Shown here piece by piece: positions 16,743-24,686 of a DNA stretch of 33,180 nt (the stretch's first letter is position 1; each line of letters starts with the position of its first letter). The stretch is from assembly GCA_017415995.1 (NCBI GenBank), contig JAFQDN010000045.1, positions 1 through 33,180 on the forward strand. The letters run 5' to 3'. Position numbers and translations under genes: made by a program. This DNA is from Akkermansia sp. (GTDB lineage Bacteria; Verrucomicrobiota; Verrucomicrobiia; Verrucomicrobiales; Akkermansiaceae). The notes below the pieces were generated by a model. That model searched no databases, was not told the DNA's origin, and worked only from the letters and a program-made list of their open reading frames with translations.

Positions 16743-17774
16743 TCACTCCGCCCAAGTAAGCACCACCTTGCCGGATTTTCCGGAGTTCATGACATTGAAG
16801 CCCTCCACAAAGTCCGTGTAGTGCATGCGGTGGGTAATAATCGGGGAAACATCCAAGCCGGAACGCAGCATGGCGTCCATCTTCTGCCATGTTGCATACA
16901 TTTCACGCCCGTATATACCCTTCATCTTCAACCCTTTCCAGACAAATGTATTCCAATCAATGCCGGAACCACCGGGCTGAATCCCCAGCAAGGAAATATT
17001 GGCACCATATGCGGAATGAGCAATGATGTCCTTCAGGCAGGCAGGAGCACCGCTCATCTCCAAACACACTCCGTAACCTTCATCAATACCGAGGTCTTCT
17101 CGAGCTGCGGCAATGGAATCACCACCGATAACATTGACGGTGCGATCCGCGCCGAGAGTTTTGGCCAAGCCGAGTTTGTAATCACTTACATCCGTAATAG
17201 TCACGGTGCGAGCTCCTGCTTTCTTACAAACGGCAGCAGCCATGGAACCGATGAGACCGGCACCGGTAATAAGAACATCCTCACCTACCAAATCCCATGA
17301 AAGAGCGGTATGAGTTGCGTTACCCAAGGGGTCAAGAATGGATGCAATCTCCATGGGCATATCCTTGTGGATTCGGATGACATTGGACTGAGGAATAGAA
17401 AGGTACTCAGCAAAGCAGCCGGCTCGGTTTACACCTACACCTTGCGTATTCGGGCACAGGTGGAACATACCACGGCGGCAGTTACGGCAGTGACCGCAAA
17501 CAATGTGCCCCTCACCGGAAACAACGTCGCCGGGCTTAAATCCGGTTACGGCAGAGCCGACTCGCTCAATGATACCGCAGAATTCATGCCCAACGTGCAT
17601 GCCCACGGGTATCGTCTGCTGGGCCCAAGTATCCCAATTCCAGATGTGCAAATCCGTACCACAGATGGCAGTCTTGTAAATCTTAATCAATACGTCATTA
17701 GGGCCGACCTCAGGCATCGGCACCTCCATCAGTTCCAGCCCTATATCGGCCTTGGTTTTGACGAGCGCTTTCAT
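16743..17774 (-). CDS. tdh: L-threonine 3-dehydrogenase
   Basis: Tdh oxidises L-threonine to 2-amino-3-ketobutyrate with NAD+, the first step of threonine breakdown to glycine. The 343-residue sequence follows E. coli Tdh almost end to end. Catalytic zinc ligands are Cys38 (ICGTDLH), His63 and Glu64 (GHEFCG). The structural zinc is bound by Cys93, Cys96, Cys99 and Cys107 in CGHCRNCRRGMFHLC. The NAD motif GAGLIG is at 171-176 and the family block GIYGREM follows. The usual partner kbl (ketobutyrate-CoA ligase) is not adjacent. It lies 62 nt downstream of comM and is probably the last gene of the hflX cluster; the gap holds a small hairpin carrying an SD-like sequence. Confidence 0.96.
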   Translation of the reverse strand: MKALVKTKADIGLELMEVPMPEVGPNDVLIKIYKTAICGTDLHIWNWDTWAQQTIPVGMHVGHEFCGIIERVGSAVTGFKPGDVVSGEGHIVCGHCRNCRRGMFHLCPNTQGVGVNRAGCFAEYLSIPQSNVIRIHKDMPMEIASILDPLGNATHTALSWDLVGEDVLITGAGLIGSMAAAVCKKAGARTVTITDVSDYKLGLAKTLGADRTVNVIGGDSIAAAREDLGIDEGYGVCLEMSGAPACLKDIIAHSAYGANISLLGIQPGGSGIDWNTFVWKGLKMKGIYGREMYATWQKMDAMLRSGLDVSPIITHRMHYTDFVEGFNVMNSGKSGKVVLTWAE

Positions 17775-17776
17775 GG

Positions 17777-17799
17777 GCGAAGATACTACTCCTCTTCGC
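17777..17799 (-). promoter_or_regulatory. Leader hairpin presenting an SD-like sequence before tdh
   Basis: In minus-strand RNA a 6-bp stem GCGAAG/CTTCGC (17799-17794 with 17782-17777) holds AGGAG in its 11-nt loop and ends 2 nt before the tdh ATG. SD-like sequences are rare in this window, so a structural role in initiation is conceivable, but the stem is short. Confidence 0.35.
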
Positions 17800-17836
17800 T
17801 TTGTTTGGCAAGTCTAATTTTTAACTTTTGCAGTTT

Positions 17837-19408
17837 TCACGCACGTAAAGCGCTTTCAAACTGGCGGAATTGAATAGCCTCAAACAAATCATTATCCGTT
17901 GGCAATTCGTGTCCGGCCAAGTCAGCAATGGTACGAGCAACTCGCAAAATACGGTCAAAAGCGCGGGCTGATAAGGAAAATTGCTCCACAGCAGTCAACA
18001 GCATATCCTGTTGCGAGGGGGAAAGCGGGCAATAACGGCGTAACATACTGCCTGTCAATCGAGCATTACAGGTAATACCGGAACCGGCGTATCGCGCCAG
18101 CTGGCGCTCGCGAGCAGCAAGAACACGAGCTCTTATGACGGCACTGCTTTCACCATCCGGTTTGTTCAACAAACTGGCGGGATCCACAGGAGGCACTTCT
18201 ATCACCATGTCAAAGCGGTCCAACAACGGCCCTGAGATTTTGCGCCTATATCGCAGGATTTCCGCTTGACTACAGCGACAGTTGCGTCGAGGATCCCCCA
18301 AATAACCGCAAGGACACGGATTCATTGCAGCCAATAGCATAAACGAACACGGGAAATCCATGCTTCCGGATGCGCGAGATATTGTAACGACTCCACTTTC
18401 CAGGGGCTGACGCAGGGTTTCCAGCGTACGACGGCTGAACTCCGGCAACTCATCCAAAAACAAAACACCGTTATGGGCAAGTGTAATTTCGCCCGGGGTT
18501 ATATTGGAACCGCCCCCCATCAACCCGACATCGGAAATCGTATGATGGGGTGCACGGAACGGGCGTGTACGCAACAAACCTTTACCTCCCGGCAGCAGGC
18601 CACAGACAGAATGAATCTTGCTGGTGGTAAGAGACTCCTCCTGAGTCAGGAAGGGTAAAATACCGGGTAGACGAGTAGCCAACATACTTTTTCCGCTACC
18701 GGGGCTACCGCTCATCAACAAGTTATGACCGCCTGCAGCCGCAATTTCCATAGCGCGTCGCGCATAGGGCTGACCCTTCACATCAGCGAAATCGGCGTTC
18801 ATCTCTACCGTTTCCGGCATCGCTTGAGGCTGCACCGGAAGAAAACTCTCGCGCGCTGAAAGCACAGCCCAGGCATCTGCCAATGTAGACACGGCATACA
18901 CCGCCAAATCCTCCACAACGGAAGCTTCTTCCGCATTCTCGGAGGAGACCATCAGGTACTTTATACCGGCATCCCTCGCAGCAACGGCCTGGGGCAATAT
19001 GCCACGTACCCCACGCACAGCCCCATCCAACGCCAGCTCTCCCACCAAGCACCATTCATGCAGATTTATCGGCACACGGCGTCTGAACTCGCGTGGTATT
19101 TCTCGTTCTTTGTAGTTTACCTGCAGAGCAATCTGCAATCCGATGGCAATGGGCAAATCAAAGCCGGCTCCTTGTTTTTTGACATCGGCAGGAGCCAAAT
19201 TAACTGTCACCAACGTTTCGCCGGGCAGAAAGAAATGGCTATTACGCAAAGCAGACGTCACGCGCTGCACACTCTCCCTAACGGCAGTATCCGGCAATCC
19301 GACAATACAAAAGCGCCCGGCATCCGCGGCAGGTTGAGCATCCACCTCAACCTGTACGCAATACCCGTCTATGCCATTAACCGCTGATGATTGCAGGCGT
19401 GAAATCAT
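17837..19408 (-). CDS. comM: ComM/YifB-family AAA+ helicase (Mg-chelatase-like ATPase)
   Basis: ComM is a hexameric DNA helicase that promotes branch migration when taken-up DNA is integrated during natural transformation; it is also widespread in non-competent bacteria. The 523 residues show the family order: an N-terminal Lon-protease-like fold domain (about 1-180), the chelatase-type AAA+ core with Walker A GSPGSGKS (234-241) and Walker B VLFLDE (315-320), the cysteine cluster around NPCPCGYLGDP and CRCS (365-379), and a C-terminal helical Mg_chelatase_C domain ending in IQFRQFESALRA. Length equals the family norm of about 500-520. It lies 13 nt behind the L,D-transpeptidase gene. No other competence gene is in the window. 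Confidence 0.95.
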   Translation of the reverse strand: MISRLQSSAVNGIDGYCVQVEVDAQPAADAGRFCIVGLPDTAVRESVQRVTSALRNSHFFLPGETLVTVNLAPADVKKQGAGFDLPIAIGLQIALQVNYKEREIPREFRRRVPINLHEWCLVGELALDGAVRGVRGILPQAVAARDAGIKYLMVSSENAEEASVVEDLAVYAVSTLADAWAVLSARESFLPVQPQAMPETVEMNADFADVKGQPYARRAMEIAAAGGHNLLMSGSPGSGKSMLATRLPGILPFLTQEESLTTSKIHSVCGLLPGGKGLLRTRPFRAPHHTISDVGLMGGGSNITPGEITLAHNGVLFLDELPEFSRRTLETLRQPLESGVVTISRASGSMDFPCSFMLLAAMNPCPCGYLGDPRRNCRCSQAEILRYRRKISGPLLDRFDMVIEVPPVDPASLLNKPDGESSAVIRARVLAARERQLARYAGSGITCNARLTGSMLRRYCPLSPSQQDMLLTAVEQFSLSARAFDRILRVARTIADLAGHELPTDNDLFEAIQFRQFESALRA

Positions 19409-19421
19409 AAACTTCTTTCCG

Positions 19422-20069
19422 TTATTTTACGATAACCCGAGAACCCACGCTCAATTTTTGGAAAAGAATAGCGCTCGGTTCTTCCGGAAGGCGCACGCAA
19501 CCATGAGATTGACCGGTGCGCTCCACAATGTTACCCACGTGTAAACCGATTGCACCATTAAAACGCATCCAATAATCCATCTTTGAGCCCTTAAAGTGAG
19601 CCCCTGCAGGAGGGCGTTGTGATGAGGTAACATTTGCCCTCACCAAATTATCCTCAGCATCTACAAAACAGCCATAGCGAGAAGAACGGTGTTCTCGCTT
19701 TTTCTCCGTAATCCGGAATGAGCCTCGTGGGGTCTCACTACCGCCGATGCGCCCGGTGCAAACAGGAAAATCCATGGCAATCTGACCGTTAATATACAGG
19801 CGTCCGCGTTGTTCTTTGAGCAGGATTTCCACGTGCGAACCGGCAGGGTTATACTGCTCCAACGCTTTACCTCGCCAATAGTCACGGGATGTTCGGTAAT
19901 TCGGACTTGCAATGAAATCCTCCCAGCGGTAGCTGACTTTCTTATTCTTGGTGGCTTTGTCCCAACGATCACCCATGCGGTAGTAATCGTCAGCGGTGCG
20001 CTGGCATGACACCACTGCCAATGTAGAGGCAAGCAATAAAACAACTCGCTTTATCATACCATTTGTCAT
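19422..20069 (-). CDS. L,D-transpeptidase (YkuD domain) lipoprotein
   Basis: YkuD enzymes make 3-3 peptidoglycan cross-links or attach proteins to the wall through a cysteine nucleophile. The 215-residue protein starts with a lipoprotein signal peptide whose lipobox VVSC places the modified Cys at 22. The catalytic domain occupies about 80-215: TPRGSFRI (113-120), His177 in GLHVGN, and SHGCVRLP (188-195) with nucleophile Cys191. All catalytic residues are present. Start may be ATG 20069 or 20057, the latter giving a more typical short signal peptide MIKRVVLLL. It lies 6 nt behind hflX and 13 nt before comM. Confidence 0.93.
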   Translation of the reverse strand: MTNGMIKRVVLLLASTLAVVSCQRTADDYYRMGDRWDKATKNKKVSYRWEDFIASPNYRTSRDYWRGKALEQYNPAGSHVEILLKEQRGRLYINGQIAMDFPVCTGRIGGSETPRGSFRITEKKREHRSSRYGCFVDAEDNLVRANVTSSQRPPAGAHFKGSKMDYWMRFNGAIGLHVGNIVERTGQSHGCVRLPEEPSAILFQKLSVGSRVIVK

Positions 20070-20075
20070 GTAGGT

Positions 20076-21446
20076 TCAGATTTTATATGATTCCAGTCTG
20101 GCTGCGAACTCGCGCGGCAGGATTGCATCCACCAAGGCATCATTCCCCTCATACTCGGTATTCAACACCTTACCATCACGGTGCATGATGGCTATAATGC
20201 GGCTTTCTGCCAAGGGTATACGGTACCGAGCCGTTGTTACGCGGTGAGAAAGCATCTCGACGCACGCAGCCAACAAATCAGGCATACCGCGTTCCTCTAA
20301 CACACTGATGGACAAACTTGGGCACTGCACTTTTGTACTCAGTGATTCCAGCACGCTATCCCGTTGTTCTTCCGGTATCAGGTCCGTTTTATTCCAGACG
20401 ACGACCATGGGTTTATCCTGCGCGCCCAACTCAGCCAACACCTCGCAGGTTGTTTCATAGTGGCGCAATGCCTCGCGATCACTTGCATCTACCACTTGAA
20501 TCAGGAAATCAGCCAAGGTAGCTTCCTCCAACGTGGATTTGAAAGCCTCTACAAGCCTGTGAGGAAGGTTACGGATAAAACCTACGGTATCCGTCAGCAC
20601 CAAGGGTTGTCCATCCGGCAATTCTATCTTACGGCTGGTGGTATCCAGCGTCGCGAAAAGAATATTTTGAGCCAACACCCCTGCTCCGGTTATGAGATTA
20701 AGCAAAGAGGATTTTCCGGCATTAGTGTAACCGACAATAGCAGCCGTAGGAATCCCTTGGCGATTGCGCTCTTTACGCTGAGTGCCACGCTGGCGACGGA
20801 CTACTTCGAGCTCATCGCGGATATTTTCAATGCGTTCGTGAGCGAGACGACGGTCGACTTCAATTTGTTTTTCGCCTTCACCACGCGCGGCAGCTCCACC
20901 GCCTTTTCCTCCCCCGGAGCCTCCGCGCTGACGGTCCAAATGCTTCCACATACCGGCCATGCGCGGCAAAGCATACTGCATGCGGGCCAAATCTACCTGC
21001 AACACAGCCTCACGGGTACGAGCACGCCGGGCAAAGATATCCAAAATGATTTCTTCGCGATCCATGACCACGGCAGCCTCCCCTTTTTTCCACTCACGGC
21101 GTACGGTTTTGCCATCCTCTTCATACTCCGCCCATTCCAAAAACTCCTCCCACTCACGTTGTTGAGAGGGAGCCAACAGATTATCAAAAATAACACAATC
21201 TGCATTCAGTTCATGGGCAAGGTCGCGAATTTCCTTTGCTTTACCAATTCCGCAAAGGAACTTAGCCTGCATCTCGCGAATAAATTCCAAGCGAACCTCA
21301 GCAATACCTATACCGAGGTTGCAAACCAAATCCTCCAATTCCGCCAGCAGCGCTGCACGTTCCCGGCGTGATTCGCCCGGCAGTCCAAGCCCTACCAACA
21401 GGGCTCTCTCGAACTTCTCAGGTTTTTCGCGTATCTCAAAGGACAT
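20076..21446 (-). CDS. hflX: GTPase HflX
   Basis: HflX is a ribosome-binding GTPase that splits stalled 70S ribosomes after stress. The 456-residue protein has the HflX N-terminal domain (about 1-195), a basic coiled linker, and a G domain with G1 GYTNAGKSS, G3 DTVGF and G4 NKTD. ATG 21444-21446 is preferred; a TTG at 21452 would add two residues. Two features differ from the norm: after APSQQRE there are about 18-20 extra charged residues (roughly 103-123), and the Gly-rich loop before EKQIEVDRR is lengthened and contains GGSGGGKGGG. The start lies 2 nt behind the stop of a small lipoprotein gene, so translation is probably coupled. Confidence 0.95.
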   Translation of the reverse strand: MSFEIREKPEKFERALLVGLGLPGESRRERAALLAELEDLVCNLGIGIAEVRLEFIREMQAKFLCGIGKAKEIRDLAHELNADCVIFDNLLAPSQQREWEEFLEWAEYEEDGKTVRREWKKGEAAVVMDREEIILDIFARRARTREAVLQVDLARMQYALPRMAGMWKHLDRQRGGSGGGKGGGAAARGEGEKQIEVDRRLAHERIENIRDELEVVRRQRGTQRKERNRQGIPTAAIVGYTNAGKSSLLNLITGAGVLAQNILFATLDTTSRKIELPDGQPLVLTDTVGFIRNLPHRLVEAFKSTLEEATLADFLIQVVDASDREALRHYETTCEVLAELGAQDKPMVVVWNKTDLIPEEQRDSVLESLSTKVQCPSLSISVLEERGMPDLLAACVEMLSHRVTTARYRIPLAESRIIAIMHRDGKVLNTEYEGNDALVDAILPREFAARLESYKI

Positions 21447-21448
21447 AA

Positions 21449-21586
21449 TCAATCAAAACTCTGAGATGAAGAAGTCGGGACGTCTCGCAGGTAATCTCTG
21501 TTGTAAGAATTGCAGTTACACTCACCGCAAGCACTGAGCGCAACAGCGGCTACAGCACTGAGTACAGATATGGCTATCATTTTCAT
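21449..21586 (-). CDS. Small lipoprotein upstream of hflX (45 aa)
   Basis: ATG 21584-21586 opens a 45-codon frame ending in TGA 21449-21451. Residues 1-19 form a lipoprotein signal peptide with lipobox LSAC (17-20). The mature chain is only 26 residues, starts CGECNCNSYN with two further cysteines, and ends Ser-rich. AGGGGG lies 3 nt before the ATG, one of very few SD-like sequences in the window, and a candidate promoter is directly upstream. It resembles entericidin-like or other tiny lipoproteins in layout only; function is unknown. Its stop is 2 nt before the hflX ATG, so it is the first gene of the hflX-ldt-comM-tdh run. Confidence 0.72.
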   Translation of the reverse strand: MKMIAISVLSAVAAVALSACGECNCNSYNRDYLRDVPTSSSQSFD

Positions 21587-21595
21587 ACGCCCCCT

Positions 21596-21624
21596 ATTCA
21601 ACTACATTCGCCCGAACTTTGCAA
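21596..21624 (-). promoter_or_regulatory. Candidate promoter with GCTTGCAAA element, hflX cluster
   Basis: On the minus strand TGCTTGCAAA contains TTGCAA (21624-21619) in the -35 place, followed after 17 nt by TTGAAT (21601-21596, four of six). The same TGCTTGCAAA plus 17-nt layout occurs before pgi and before the gene at 30166. The -10 lies 9 nt before the ATG. The remaining intergenic part up to 21743 shows no clear plus-strand promoter. Confidence 0.45.
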
Positions 21625-21743
21625 GCAAATTTCGCGTTCTTTAAAAATATGTGTAAACAAAATAAGAGCATCAGCCGTCATACGTATAACAGGCGGGTGC
21701 AAGGCTCCGCTTTCAGGAACTAACTCACAAACAAGCAAGTCTC

Positions 21744-22490
21744 ATGAAATCATCTTACATTACATTCACTGCACTGGCCACATTTGCCGGAGTTGCGCTC
21801 GTACAACAAGCGGATGCAAGTTCTGTTTCCGACACCATCAAGAAATACAACGAAGTAATTCGTCACGCTGAGGATGCAGAGTATAATCTCTCAAAGCTCG
21901 CCTCTCATGAATATAATCGCGATGAACAATTACGCGCCGCCAATGTACTGGCCGCCCTCATCCGCGAACATGAGGTGGGCTCCGGTATTTCACGGCGTGA
22001 TTTGGAAGCCGTTCCCCGCAGTACGATGATTCAACTTGCCGAACGACTGAAACGTTGCCGAGAGGTGTCAGATATTTACATCAAACAACTGATTGCATTG
22101 AAGAATAACCCGTACGAGCGACAAAAGGTACTCGTAGCAACCTTGGCACAAACCGGTGTAGCCCCGAAGAGCCAAGACCACCTTTTTGTCATCACCACCA
22201 CTCTTGCTCTCGTTTACGAATCCGCCCAGGAAAACCTCTTCAGAAACGACCTCGATTTTGAACCCTACTTCTTAACCGAATCACGAGAACGAAATATTCT
22301 CCAAATACAAGAAAGCATTGACTGCATTATGGCTTATTTGCGCAAAATCGCTCCGCAGGAGGCAGAGAGCCTCATGCGTCGCACTGCTGAGATTCGTGCC
22401 AAAATCCAAAAAGACGTTGAAAGAATCCGCCAAGATAACTACTACGGCTCCCCTTACCTGCGCGAGTTTTGCCGTAAATACCCCCGTTGA
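21744..22490 (+). CDS. Secreted helical protein of unknown function
   Basis: I do not recognise a family. The 248-residue product has a clear signal peptide (MKSSYITFTALATFAGVALV, cleavage after ADA near 25). The mature part is predicted mostly alpha-helical and charged, with abundant Glu, Arg and Lys and regular Leu/Ile spacing, for example around YNEVIRHAEDAEYNLSKL and IRAKIQKDVERIRQ, and ends in a basic CRKYPR. It should be periplasmic. It is a single gene reading away from the hflX cluster. A hairpin without a U-tract begins 14 nt after the stop. A secretion signal and ordinary codon use support a real gene. Confidence 0.75.
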   Translation: MKSSYITFTALATFAGVALVQQADASSVSDTIKKYNEVIRHAEDAEYNLSKLASHEYNRDEQLRAANVLAALIREHEVGSGISRRDLEAVPRSTMIQLAERLKRCREVSDIYIKQLIALKNNPYERQKVLVATLAQTGVAPKSQDHLFVITTTLALVYESAQENLFRNDLDFEPYFLTESRERNILQIQESIDCIMAYLRKIAPQEAESLMRRTAEIRAKIQKDVERIRQDNYYGSPYLREFCRKYPR

Positions 22491-22503
22491 TTCCGAATCC
22501 CCG

Positions 22504-22529
22504 GCGAACTCTCATTTCTGAGAGTTCGC
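22504..22529 (+). terminator. Perfect hairpin without U-tract
   Basis: A perfect 11-bp stem (22504-22514 with 22519-22529) closes the 4-nt loop tttc, starting 14 nt after the preceding stop. AACG follows instead of a T-run. The rest of 22530-22666 is non-coding as far as I can see, AT-rich towards its right end. Confidence 0.5.
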
Positions 22530-22666
22530 AACGTTGGCGCGGATGGTAAAGGGATAAAGACTGAGCAGCAGCGTCGCCCAATTTTTCAATACTTTTATAA
22601 AGAATCATATAGGAAAGCTCACACTCTACAGGCAAATAAAACAACGATAAAACAGCAAAAAGAGCC

Positions 22667-22695
22667 TTGAGAAAACGTGAGAAATATGATAGATT
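22667..22695 (+). promoter_or_regulatory. Candidate promoter with very short leader
   Basis: TTGAGA (22667-22672, five of six) and TAGATT (22690-22695, four of six) are spaced 17 nt. The ATG of the next gene is 13 nt further on. If correct, an upstream TTG at 22667 cannot be the start codon, because it lies in the -35 element. Confidence 0.4.
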
Positions 22696-22708
22696 AACCT
22701 CAGAGGTG

Positions 22709-23293
22709 ATGTTGTTTGAAAAAGAAACGCTGAATGCGCAGGGGAAAGCCACTGTGCTGGCGGAGCTTTTCAAAGAGGCAGCGGAAAAAAAAGCAGAAGT
22801 AAAATCAGCCGGATACGTACCGATAGAGGTATTGGAAGCCCACGGTGATTTAGCCACGCATGTGCGTTTTCTGTTAGACGCAGCTGCACACACACAAACA
22901 ACAAAGGAAGAACTCAAGCAACTGAGAAAGGTAGAAAAACTGCTTGATTCTCTGCCCGAGAGCATCCTTTATACCCTACCGGCAGGAGCCGGGGACAACT
23001 GGTTGCACCTGTACCGTAAATTGGTACAATTACATAGTTTGCTGGAGGACACATTCATCAACCCGGATGAAGAAGAGTACACAGCAGTTGTTCAAAAAAT
23101 TGTACAGCTGGCTGTTGCAGTAGCCAATGCTGCACGCGTACAGATTAACCCGGCATCCATGTTTACCTTATTACTTATGCAGGTTCATCTGCATAAGTAT
23201 GCGCCACAAAAGCGTAAGAGGGTTAGTAAATCTGCAAAAAGCAAGGTCAAACCGGCTCGCAAAAAGCCACGCAAGAGAACAGGCGAAAGCTGA
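22709..23293 (+). CDS. Cytoplasmic protein of unknown function with basic C-terminal tail
   Basis: No family is recognised. With ATG 22709 the product has 194 residues; the frame is open to a TTG at 22667 that would add 14. There is no signal peptide. The N-terminal half is helical and charged, with two heptad-like stretches (TLNAQGKATVLAELF, TKEELKQLRKVEKLL). The last about 30 residues are strongly Lys/Arg-rich (KRKRVSKSAKSK, KPARKKPRKR) with Ser, Ala and Pro, similar in composition to histone-H1-like tails of bacterial DNA- or RNA-binding proteins. A nucleic-acid-binding role is therefore possible but unproven. GAGGTG directly precedes the ATG. It converges on the CHASE2-like gene, 40 nt away; a weak 8-bp hairpin with one bulge lies between them (23301-23326). 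Confidence 0.65.
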   Translation: MLFEKETLNAQGKATVLAELFKEAAEKKAEVKSAGYVPIEVLEAHGDLATHVRFLLDAAAHTQTTKEELKQLRKVEKLLDSLPESILYTLPAGAGDNWLHLYRKLVQLHSLLEDTFINPDEEEYTAVVQKIVQLAVAVANAARVQINPASMFTLLLMQVHLHKYAPQKRKRVSKSAKSKVKPARKKPRKRTGES

Positions 23294-23333
23294 GTTTTTA
23301 CCTCTGCATGCCACATTTGCAGAAGGCTTCTAT

Positions 23334-24686
23334 TTAACGGCGGCGCGAAGATGAGAATATACCGCGTTTTTTCTCAGGTTTGAGAGAACGGACTGCCCAC
23401 ATAAACAACAGCCAAGCAACCAACAACATACCCAAGTGGCACCAGTATCCGGTCTGCAACTCGGACCATGCGTAATTCAGTATCAACGCACCGCTGCCCC
23501 ATAATAACAACAGACGCAGAGCATCCGGCAAACGTGGCACAATAATCAGGGCAAGCAACATTCCAACAAGAACCGTGACGAGACGTAGCGTGAACGACAT
23601 GATACAAGGACGATACCACAATGCAGGCAAAGGTTTACCGGGCTGCACAGTTGTATCCGTTACGGTATAGGCACAGAGTTGGGAAATTGTTTTGGCCAAC
23701 AAATACGTACGGGCGGCAGGCTCTTGTTCCGTGAGAGGTTGTCCGAGTACGGCAACGTGGAATTTTCCGGTTGCATCATTCAGCTTCGCCTTACCGTCAA
23801 TCAACTCCGCGAGAGACAACTCCTGCACGGACGTATCGTTGAGCGTAAGTCTCCCATGTGAATCTATCGGCAAGGAAATACCATCAAAAGAAATCCTGTT
23901 ACCAAGCTCCACTTTTACCTTATCCGGATTGCAGCCGCGAATACTCAGCGCCAAGCGCAAGGGTAAGGTAGGAAGGATTTCCCCATTCCAGCGAACAAGC
24001 AAGGGGAATGAACGGTCATCAACAGCTGCCGGAATCTGGGTGAGCGGCTCATCTTCCAGCCAATCCGGAGCCCACTGCAAACTCACACTCTCATCTGCGC
24101 TGTCCAAGTCATTTTCCACTTGTCGGTTGGCAGAGGGCAACATGGAAACATCTCCCGTCACCTGTGTGGACGGAATCACAAATGAGCGGAACTGTATCGG
24201 GGTTAAATCCGCTTGGGCAGTCGTGCGACCACGCATTCCCAACACCACGCGGTCAAAATACTTCTTGTTCAATAAGGTGGAACAAAGAACAAGTTGGCCT
24301 GCATCCTGCGTTCCTCCCTCCCAAATAAGCGGCGCGGAAACCGCCAAATTACGCACTCCTGCACGTGAAACTTTATTAAGCAACGCCGCAAAGTCCTGGG
24401 CTCGCAAATCCACAGCAGCATAGCTTTCCTCCAGCTGAGCCTTACGCATGTTGATAACCCCCACGCTCGGGCACTCCAACCGCTGTGTTTCCACAGTTCT
24501 ATCCGCTGAAACCGGCACACTATCCCCCGGGGACAACAGATGTACTGTTTGCCCTGCATCGGTCATACCGGATTGTGCAGCCAAGGTATTATACAAAATT
24601 CTATCCAAAGGAGCAAAAAGTGAAGCACCTGCCATTACGAGTGCGCAGATTACTGCGTACCATATGAACAAGCGTCCCCATTTCAT
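23334..24686 (-). CDS. CHASE2-like extracytoplasmic sensor protein without output domain
   Basis: From ATG 24684-24686 the protein has 450 residues: one membrane helix near 7-26, a large extracytoplasmic region (about 30-350), then three hydrophobic helices in the last 100 residues and a short basic tail. The outer region has the layout of CHASE2 domains: VGVINM, an AALLNKVSRAGVRNLAVSAPLIW segment resembling the ga-k-ia-D-lf block, FRSFVIP, PLLVRWNG and FHVAVLGQPL. CHASE2 proteins normally carry a cyclase, kinase or GGDEF domain after the three helices; none is present here. The start overlaps the amgK-like stop as ATGA, which suggests coupled translation; an alternative ATG lies at 24704. 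Ligand and role are unknown. Confidence 0.62.
   Translation of the reverse strand: MKWGRLFIWYAVICALVMAGASLFAPLDRILYNTLAAQSGMTDAGQTVHLLSPGDSVPVSADRTVETQRLECPSVGVINMRKAQLEESYAAVDLRAQDFAALLNKVSRAGVRNLAVSAPLIWEGGTQDAGQLVLCSTLLNKKYFDRVVLGMRGRTTAQADLTPIQFRSFVIPSTQVTGDVSMLPSANRQVENDLDSADESVSLQWAPDWLEDEPLTQIPAAVDDRSFPLLVRWNGEILPTLPLRLALSIRGCNPDKVKVELGNRISFDGISLPIDSHGRLTLNDTSVQELSLAELIDGKAKLNDATGKFHVAVLGQPLTEQEPAARTYLLAKTISQLCAYTVTDTTVQPGKPLPALWYRPCIMSFTLRLVTVLVGMLLALIIVPRLPDALRLLLLWGSGALILNYAWSELQTGYWCHLGMLLVAWLLFMWAVRSLKPEKKRGIFSSSRRR

Noticed and set aside
20364..21371. 335-codon plus-strand open frame opposite hflX
   Set aside because: It is antisense to the HflX G domain and N-domain; no signal peptide, motif or start signal supports it.
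22372..22965. 197-codon minus-strand frame spanning the intergenic gap
   Set aside because: It runs antisense into two plus-strand genes, crosses a perfect hairpin and has no start signal. The plus-strand genes have signal-peptide or composition support.
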